Positions 27,201 through 37,100 of a stretch of 64,000 bases of DNA are shown here, in pieces. Position 1 is the stretch's first letter. The number at the start of each line of letters is the position of its first letter. Under the pieces are notes generated by a model that saw nothing but the letters and a program-made list of their open reading frames with translations, did no database searches and was not told the DNA's origin. The DNA is from Papilionanthe hookeriana x Papilionanthe teres (lineage: Eukaryota; Streptophyta; Magnoliopsida; Asparagales; Orchidaceae): positions 74,917,306-74,981,305 of the forward strand of contig CM040426.1 of the NCBI GenBank assembly GCA_022702705.1, given 5' to 3'. Made by a program: the position numbers and the translations under genes.

Positions 27201-30200
27201 TTGTAGGAAGCCTTAGGGCCGTTGTCCGTTGTTCCTAGCCGCTGCTCGGAGTTTGTAGGAGCCCTTTTGCCCATTGCTTTGAGGTGTTTCCGTTGATCGA
27301 TTTGAGTCAATTTTATGCAACATTTTGGAGTCGTTTTAATTGTCATTTGTCTTTTTTTTTAGGCCGGTTCACCTCGCCTTTCCTCTTTTTTTTTTTTTTT
27401 TGGCTTTACTAGTTTTTGGAAGTGGGCCGGCCGCTTTTTTGTCTTTTGTTTTATTTTTCTTTTAAAACGGTTAAGTCACAAAAAAGGGAGAATTTCTGAT
27501 TTAACTTAAGGAAGGGTAAAACATTCTTAATCACTGCAAACACAATTCACGGCGTAGAGCTCCTAGACAGCTAGGAGCACACCCTAGGTGAGAGCGCATC
27601 CGCCTGATCCTCAGCATGCAGCTCATGACTTAGGAGCACACCCTTAGGTGAGAGCTCATCCACCTAGTCCTCGAGCGTAGAACTACCAGATTTTAGGAGC
27701 ACGACCTCAGGTGAGAGTCACCACCTAATCCACGAGCGTGAGCACTGCAGGCTTTAGGAGCACACCCAGGTGATTCACTCACTTAACCTTCACTGCGAGC
27801 TTCACTAGACGCCAGGAGCACACCCTAAGCGAGAGCCCATCTACCTAAACTCGAATGCATAGTGAACTGGGCACCGACCCTGATTCACAAGCCATTCAAA
27901 ACGATGAGCCAGGAGAATGCACCGAGAGCCGTTCACCCTCACTCAATTAAATCAACTGTGGAATTCCCTAAAATGACTTAACCGATATTGAACCCATACG
28001 CACGGGATTTGAGTTTGAACATTACGCTCGAATCCTCACCGCGATTGGGGACATTTGTTTTGCCACATATGGATCATCGACGTGGTGTGAGTCCGAGGTC
28101 TAGGTGGCGAGGCGATGATGATAATGCTTTATGTGTCTTATAAGAGGGATACGAGGGATACGAGGGATAATTAGAATAGTATCTCCTACCTCGAGGACCC
28201 TCCATAAGGAGAGAGAAAGGACCGATGATGCTGTTCGCCGACTCTCGGTGGGATTGTTGCCCCGACGATCTTAGGTCGTCGATAATCTAACACGATTAAG
28301 TGATTAGCTTCAGTGGACTCAAATATTTTACAAAAAAAAAAAAAAAAAAAAACATCTTTTGCTTGTTAAAAACAAAACTCTGCATGAAAAACTTAAACAA
28401 CTTTTGCATGAAAATCAAAGAATTTATTTCTTATAAAATATATAAAGGTCCATGGTTAGTCACTTGGATTGGGTTAAGGACTACCCTCCTTAGATCGTCG
28501 GGTTGGCAGTTCTTATCCAAGGTCGGGAAGCACACAGTCCAGCTCTGAGCCCCCACCTCTACTAATGTCTTATACTCAGCCTTGATCTTCCATATGTGAC
28601 TACGAGTTTTGTTTGCGATTTCTACGACTTGTTTCTTTATTTCTCACTTTCGTGTCCGGTTTTCTCGCTCTGTTTACTTTTCAAACGAGTTTATTTAAAT
28701 CCATCTCGCAAATCATTCGAAGCTTGCGATACTTAGTCATGCATCGGTAGCAGATGCCTAGAGTACACATTTACGTTTTAAGTCATCTGTGATTTCATTT
28801 GTCTAATTCTTTGCAACTTTCTTTCAAAGTACTTTTATTTGTCAACAATTTACTTTACTCTGCATGCTAGTCGAAAACAACAACATGACCCGAAACATTG
28901 AAACACATTTGACAAAGCTGTTTGAACGCTTAGAACATTGAGAACTGCTATCTTAATGAAAGCTTGGAGGTGACTACAGTAGGCGACACGGTGAGGAGCT
29001 TGGATTGAGCAACAAGAGGATCTTCTTGATAGAAACTTTCCTAGATTTAAATAACAACATATAGGACTTCGAGGTAGCTCGCCACGTGCGCATAAACCCT
29101 CACTTCCTCTTTAGGCTTACGTACTGGCCAGTGTCGCATGGCGTAAGTCTCTAACACGCTTTGGGTTCGAGGTTGTCGTATGGTACGACGTAAACCCTCA
29201 TATCTCTACGTAATTTATTTGCATAATTGAGTATTATGCGAGTGTAAGTCCGAAATAATAAAATTGGCGAGGATTAAACATTTAATTAACGTCGTCTCAA
29301 AACGCAGCCACATCATAGGATAGTTGGGAAGTCAGCTGGGGCTGCGCTCGGATACGTGACATCCTCTACCTTTCTTTCGCTTTGGACTCATGAAATAACT
29401 TGTTTGCATTTGAGCCACTCCCACTTGCTTTTCACGTCCTACGTGAAAACCTAAACGTCGAATTCTTGAAGACAAAACCACCGATCGTTATCGAGAGTTT
29501 TCCAGTGACACCAGTCATTTGGGATGTAATTAACTATGAGGCTTGCCTCTATAGGGAGCTGGAACCAGGGTAAAATAAACCTACCTGAGTCTTTCTATTA
29601 GGTAGGGGAGCTCTGTCGATCACACATAAAGGTTCGCGAATCGAACGGATGTCACGAGTCCTTTAATTCGTATGATTGGGTCTACTCGTCGCAAGATACA
29701 TTACTTCTTTCGAGAACGTGTATCATTTGTGACATCGAGCGACGATTATGCGAGTTACTGGACAAATGAGATCCATGAGGTCTCATTTTTCAAAATTAAA
29801 ATAAATTATTTTCAAAACTATTTTCAAAATCATATATTAAACTAAATCACCAAAATTTTATACTCTTTCAAAAGAAAAAAAAATGCGGCCGACAGTGTTG
29901 AGCCAATATTACCTCATCGGGTTGTGTTGCTTTGATATAAGATGATGGCCCATCATCAGGCTCCTGCGTAGTTCATGTTATACGTCGTCAACAATACGGT
30001 GCTCTACCTCCTCATCCCAAAGTATGCCCAACCTCTATCATGGTATCTATATCTAGAAGATGAAATATTAATTAATAAATATTTATCTTCATAGGAAATA
30101 TAATATTCAATTCATTTTATCTAATATTTTATGGATTTATCTGAAACGTAGATCTATTGTGCCCAGCAATATAGCACAAGGTACATATCATGTCTCCAAG

Positions 30201-33200
30201 TTACATGCTCATCCATTGTATTTGTTTAGTGTTTTGTACATGATCTCTCAGGGTCTGTTTAAGGAAGCTGCAGCTTTTCAGCTTTTCAGCTACAGCTTAG
30301 CTGCCCCGGGAAGCTGTTGTGGGATAGTCGGCTAGTTGTTTGTAGCAGTTGTATGAAAACAATTGTTTGGCAGAAGTTTCAAGACAAATGGTCATTCTGC
30401 CCTTGTTTAATAATGTTGTTTGTAATAGAACTGTGACAGCCATAAATTTGATACTTCATAAGCATAAATTCACTTCAATATAGTACAAATATTAAGATAC
30501 AAAACTATTAAAATTATAAAATATTTAGTTAATTACATGTATTATGAGGCACGTAAAGTCAACATCAAAGTATTATAATGAAGAGATAATCACATACTAA
30601 CAACTCTAATCTTCACTATTTAAAGAAGAATAACACAGTTGTTGAAGTTTTATTAAAAATTTTCATAGCTAGATGGTAAGTTGGAAAACAATTTGTACTT
30701 TAGGTGTTAAATTTCTAAATACATGAGAGTGTAGTGGTAGGTAAGCAATTCTTTCTTTATAAATAATAAAATTTTGATAGAGTCGTCCATGCTTGCCTCG
30801 TCGGCCTTCCCCGAACCCCATCTCTTCCATGTCGGCGTCGTTGCCCTTGAAACCTTTGGTCGGATCTACCTCGGCGGCAACATCGAGTTCCTCGGCGTCC
30901 CTCTCCACCACTCCATCCACGCCAAGCAATTGCTCATCACCAACGTCGCCTTACACTCCGAAACCTCGATCCCCTTCATCGTTGTCTCCGAGTTCCCTTG
31001 CGATCACTGCCGGCAATTTTCAAACGGGGAGGGGCAGTGCGTAATATGCATTTGCTCGAACGGGGATGGGCAGTTAGTCGAACGGGGAGGAGGTACGGTT
31101 GCGTAATATGCTTCCGCTCGAATGCGGGCCACGGGTTCCATCCGCAACCCGCATTTTGCCAAAACGGCGTCCCGCCGCAATCCCTCTGCCGAACTAAACA
31201 GCAGCGATTCGCAGCTGCTCCTCGCACCGCGATCCCCCCACCGAACCAAATGGACTGTCGGCTTTCCATCCGAAATTTGGCGATGCGACCTCAATGATGT
31301 CTATTCACGATTCAAAAACAGTTCACAATGCTTGTTCATGAGTAACATGAATTCAAATGCGTGTGTTCTTAAAAAACTCGACAATGTAATATTGAGAGAC
31401 ATAAAATGATCAACATGTATGTGATCAGAGTGACTAAGTTATAAGGGCAAGACATATGATAGGCCTCGGGTCTTGCACAACTACGACTGCAACCTCCTTC
31501 CACGTCTAGGTCAACTCGGAATGATCAACAGCTAAAATCCTATAATTCATTAATGCAAGTAGGTTCAGAAAATCTTTTAGCGTTTCAAAACATTGAAGGT
31601 TTGTACTAATTCTAGAGGTTATCAATAAATTATTTGTTGCTTCAAGATCATGAGCTTTGTTATATTTTCTAACAAATAGTGATACTAGATTGTAGAATAA
31701 AAAACAAACTAATGCTTGAATAAGAAGCTCTCTAGCTTGATGAAGTTTACCATTCAAGCATTCTAATGGCATTCTAATGCATTTGTTGTCACTAGTATAT
31801 ATATTTTTCCACCAACATATGACAGAGTCAACATTATAACATCCCTAGAAATTAAAAAGTCATGTTCCGCTTATTTTATTTTCTAGATGTCAGTTGTATG
31901 TTGGTTGAATAATCAAATATTATCTGTATTTTCTGCCCAATACATCCTATGTCATATTGTCACTGTGTCAGCAATACACATGTTTAATTGTCTTTTTAAA
32001 ATTTTCTCAAAACGCCTCAAGAAAAATCTGTGTTGTCCATGAGAAAATTTTTCTACATCCTCGAATAATGATTGAATGTGATATGAGATTACATAAAGAT
32101 TTGTGTGATTCAACTACAGGTAGAAGTTCAAACAAATTTTATAAAGATCACATCAAGGAGTTGTTGCACTCATAATCAAAGATTGCAAATGCTAAAGATA
32201 GAGCTTGTTATTCATATCAATACCGACAGCATTGAGTAATGTTTCAGGGTATTTTTTTAACAAGAATGTATCATCAAGGTTCAATACAAGCCGGAAGCTG
32301 CTCTTTCTATAGATAGCCTAAATGCTCAAAAAAGAAAGTAAAACTAAGATGTTCCATCAAATTGAATCATATAAATGGATCATGGCATTGCATTGCAAAA
32401 TGCTACCACTAACTAATGCAATAAATAATATGACTCCTCCCAATTGCCGAAAATAGACTTGATGATCTATTGTCTTGCATCCCATGCCTTCATATAAGAT
32501 ATTCAGATGTTAAATTTAACGATCGTCTGAGCAAAAATCTCTCTAGGCTTCAAATCAAACTAATGTTTAATGATGACGAGAATATAATAGTAGATGAATC
32601 TAGATGAGCACTTACAGCGTTCATCAGTCAGAATTCTGTGTGCATATGTGTGATAACTAGTGATATATGATACCTTTCACGCAACCAAAAGCTTATTGCT
32701 CCTAGCTACAGAACTACTGGCATGGTTGACATGAACATCAAACTTAATCGAGATTTATTGGACTTTATAATTCAGTATTATATATTATTAACAATACATT
32801 AACTATAAACTGTACACTGTAAGTATGCTTTTGTGATGAAGCTCGTGTCCTCTGCTAACACGTATGTAATCTGTCATTGATACATTATTTTTTTTTTGAA
32901 CATGTTGGAGCATAAAAAATTGATACTCTCATCCCATTCCTCAGTTGTATGACGGACTCGAATATAATCATTGTTGAATAGAATAGCATCAAGTATGGAT
33001 ACATTGTTCGCGGAATACTCCCTAATCAAGTTGAAACCCATAACCTTAGGCATAATTGTCTCCACTGGCACTCTAATATTTTACTCATCATAAGAACCAT
33101 CACTCATACCACTCTCCATCATCTCAAAGCATTCACTCTCTTAAGAAATTTTAGTATCATCAGGTGCTCTATCATCAATCTTTATTCTCGAATAATAACT

Positions 33201-33779
33201 AGGGTTAAGATAAAAATGTCTCGCAGGTTTGAGAAATTTACAAATTTAACTTCAATATTAGTTAAAACACTATAATGAAATTTTTTTATGTTTAAATGAA
33301 ATATAATACATATAAATACTTCATAATTCATCAAATCTACTGACAAAAAATTAATAAAGTTTTGTCTATTATTAAGGTTACTATATTGCATCTATTGTTG
33401 TTGTTATTATTATTATTATTATTATTATTACAAATTATAAATATACAATATTCGATTATACAACTTTTTCTATATCTAAAATAATAAGTTAATATATTAT
33501 TATTATTATTATTACATAATATTATTTTTAATTCTTAATATATTGTTATTTTTACTATTAATCCTTTTTCTTTTGTTTTTTTTAATATATTACATTTCAT
33601 GTTTAAGATATTATTTTAATTTTTTTTTTAGAATGTGGCTTATATTACTATTACTATTACTATTAGGACGCGATGGAGAAAAATAAATCATGTAGCCGAC
33701 CCACTTAGTGGGATTAAGGCTTTGTTGTTGTTGTTTTTAAAATGTTTGTTTTTTAAAATGTGGCTTATATTACTATTAC

Positions 33780-33825
<46 letters not shown>

Positions 33826-34107
33826 GTGGGTTTTTAATATTATTTTTAATTTTAACCTTTAAAAATGCAGTCTCAATTATTATTATTTTATTACTATTAT
33901 AAATAGCAAATCTATTTTCATTAAAGTATTTAAAAATATTTATTCAATTTTTACTTATTATTTATTCTAAAAAAAATTGATATTAATATAAGTTTATCAT
34001 TTATTAGTATTATTATATTATTATTGTTATTATTATTATTAAATTAACTAATATTAATACTAAATTAAATATTCTAAAAGTTTTTTTATTACTTTAATAA
34101 TTTTGGC

Positions 34108-34147
<40 letters not shown>

Positions 34148-37100
34148 TAAGCAAATAATAAGAATAACAATAAATAAAAATTAATAAAAATTAACACAAA
34201 CCTCTTAATTCAGAAATAAAAAGATAAAGACAACACCGGATCAACTATATTTTTATTTTTGAGGTGTGGGAAGAATTCACTTATGTATTTTTATAGGCAT
34301 CTTCCGATGCATAAAAATGTGTGAAACGTGTGTTTCACAAGCATGAAAAGGAAGGGAAACATTTCTTGCGACTGCAACCACCACCTAACTCGATTATTAC
34401 TCTAATAATTGAGAAAGATTGATAGTTTACTAGCCGATTATATCTGAAGGCCAGTCCAAATCGACAGGTAAACTGTTGATTTGGCCATTTTTAAGCCTTT
34501 TTTTTTTCAATAAGTCAAAACTTCAAAATTTCCTCGAATATAAAGAGCCTCCATTGAGGGACCGATAATGATGGTAGCAATATTGTTCCTAAATGTAGGG
34601 GTATAATTGAGTCCCCATCTTTAACTAGAATCAACAAGTAATTGGTAGAAAACTCAATGAACTAGCTAGCCAAACTTAAACCAATCTCAACTCAACTTAT
34701 TAACTTATGAGCTACATATTTTAAAATATGTTAATATCTAATATATATTAGAACTCAAGTATTTAAGTAATAAGATAACAGAAACATATAAAAATGGTCT
34801 CTTTTTCTCATATAAAATAAATTACTATTATTTCTCCTTTAGTTCCAAATTCTTCATATTATTTTATCGCAACAATAGCTTCAATTAGAATCATTGTTTC
34901 TCTTTCAAATAAATGAGCTTACTCAAATTCGAAAAAACAATGAAAATGAAAACAAAAAAGTACACCTAAAAAAGGATTTATAAGCCTAAAAAATTGCAAC
35001 TAAAGTAGATGTTCTCAATAGAGAGCATACATGATGATGGTAAAAGCCAAACAAATGAGCCACTGAATGAGAGAGATGTTTTCATCTTAAGTATATAATG
35101 ATCAACCTTCATAGATGAACTGATGTTTAACATGAAAGTATCACAAGTTGATGGAAGCATGCAACAAATTAAATTTGATCTATCCTAGCTCAGTTTGCGA
35201 AAAGAATCTCTAGATTTAGTGTAATCTTAGGATGAAGGCCAAAGTGTGAGAAAGTAAGCCTGAGGTTCTGAGCGCCCGGTGTAGGGTTGAGTATGCTAGT
35301 TGTTGGGAGTGGTAGATGCAGTGGACGAGCAACACAGAAGGCCAATTAGGTTATGGGAGCAGAAACAGTGAATGTGCTTGATACAACAGTGGAAAGGGCT
35401 GCAGGGCGAAAGCAACATGCGGCATGCTACAACTCTGCTAATTGCACATTTTGCAGTAAGTAGTTGTGCCCTGAGGTGTAGGTGAGGGCAGTGGGTAGGT
35501 AGTTGAATCCTTTCAATGAGCTTCCATGGACAATGAGTAGCAAGCCAAGAGAGGTATCAAACAAGATGGGAAACAAGAGCATTAGGCCCTTAAAGAGTGG
35601 GTCCCATTGAAGTGAAGAGAGTGGGTTTTGGGTCCCATTGAAGCCAAGAGTGTGAGGATAATCAAAACGCTTCTCATAGTTAAGATGCACGACTACGAAG
35701 TATGGACACGGATATTGTGATACGATACGATACGATGACACAAAATAATTGAAAAAATAGGACACGAAACATTATAGGTACGTTTTTATATTTAATTAAT
35801 TATTAAAATAAAAAATATATTTTTCTATTATTCTTTATTAAAAATATCACAATACAAATTATGCAAGAAAAAAATTTAATTACATAAATTTAATTTCTAT
35901 TATTAAATTTCATGCTTATGAAAATTAATTTTTAAAATTAGATATAATAAGTTTTAAATAATACATCCAACTTATAATTCAACTTATTAACTAAAATATT
36001 AAAAATCTTATTGCTACAATAAGGAAATTACTAATGCTCAACTTCGAAGAGTATTGGATGCACCTTCAATGCTCAATTTTGACGACTGTTAGAGGGATCT
36101 TCAACAGAACGAGAGATGGGGCGGTTTTGATAAAGATGTTTAATTAAGGTTGTACGTATATTTATAATTTTCCAATTCCCGTGTCCCATATTTTCAAAAT
36201 TGTGTTAAGCTCACATCCGATGCGATGTTGAGTATGTCCCAGACGTGTTTGAGCATGAAAAACTTCAGACACATTTTATAGTGACGGACAAGTGTTTGTG
36301 TCTAATACAAGTCCGACACTGGCACGACACATTTTTTCAAGTGTTGGTGTTACATAGATGCACAGACACTATATATGGCTAGCAAACCATGGGTTTGACG
36401 AAGGTCGATGGTCCAGGCTTGACTGTACAGGATGATTCTACACGTACAAGAGTGAGGCCGTGATGAATAAGAAAGTTTATGCATTAGGGGAGAAGGTCAA
36501 ATGAGATTAGGAAAAGATTGTTAATAGCAAAATGTAAGAAAAATAATTTGCAAAGTTTTCGCAAAAATATTACATAATAGCAAATAATAATCAATTTATA
36601 AAATGCAATTGAGCACAAAAAATACCTTGTATCTTGCCAGACATTGCTATACAGAAACCTTGGAATAACTAGAGTAGAATTGAGTAACCTAGCAATGGCA
36701 ACAACATTGCAGATCTGTGGAAATTTAAAAACAAATAAGCAAGTTAAAATGAGCAATAAAATGGAGAATCACATAAAAAAAGTGATAGTATGACAAGATA
36801 GCAGTCCTGTCCCCTTATTGGACATAAAAGGGTTAACAAACAAAGCCATTTAATGAGGGATTCACGAGCCATGATGAATTGGAGTACAATGTATGAGAAA
36901 CCTATAGCTGCTCTCCATAAAGGTTTCAAATTCTCGCTCCCTCAGCAGAAACTAAATAGGAAAATCCAAGCAGAAAACACAGAAATGAACATAGTTGGTC
37001 CCCTCATGGAAATAGCATACTTTACTAAACACATTTAGTGAATGATTAGCAAAAATAGCACAATAACAGACGTTGTGAAATACTAAATTTTTCTTTATAA

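Larger units (their letters stand above)
24664..29894 (+). mobile_element. S2: giant solo LTR (5231 bp), same family as S1
   Basis: Starts TGTTGACCTCATT and ends GCGGCCGACA, with GTGTT duplications. The terminal zone (29480-29890) matches the reverse complement of 63275-64000, and its start and end zones match S1. A GC- and pyrimidine-rich leader occupies 25370-26000. The segment 27541-27860 holds a five-unit tandem array and 26997-27195 a 99-bp duplication. No gag, protease, reverse transcriptase or integrase motif is present. Its size suggests an LTR of a giant-LTR gypsy or LARD family whose inner part was removed by LTR-LTR recombination. Confidence 0.8.
8818..36625 (-). other. Giant 27.8 kb intron 5 of the glycosyltransferase gene
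   Basis: The donor GTATTT is at 36620-36625 and the acceptor TTAG at 8818-8821. The exons on both sides encode adjacent blocks of one protein (LYSNVWQDT then S-QFGDIYQEE) with matching phase. The intron consists mostly of nested mobile elements described separately. The segment 8822-9710 is AT-rich; a run of T at 9516-9531 follows GGGCTTGTTTGGG, a sequence often found at the ends of hAT-type MITEs, but no element border was confirmed. Confidence 0.82.

Noticed and set aside
27570..27860. Regular repeats that could suggest a CRISPR-like array
   Set aside because: The units are contiguous and diverged with similar spacers, and the setting is a plant LTR. This is an ordinary tandem subrepeat.
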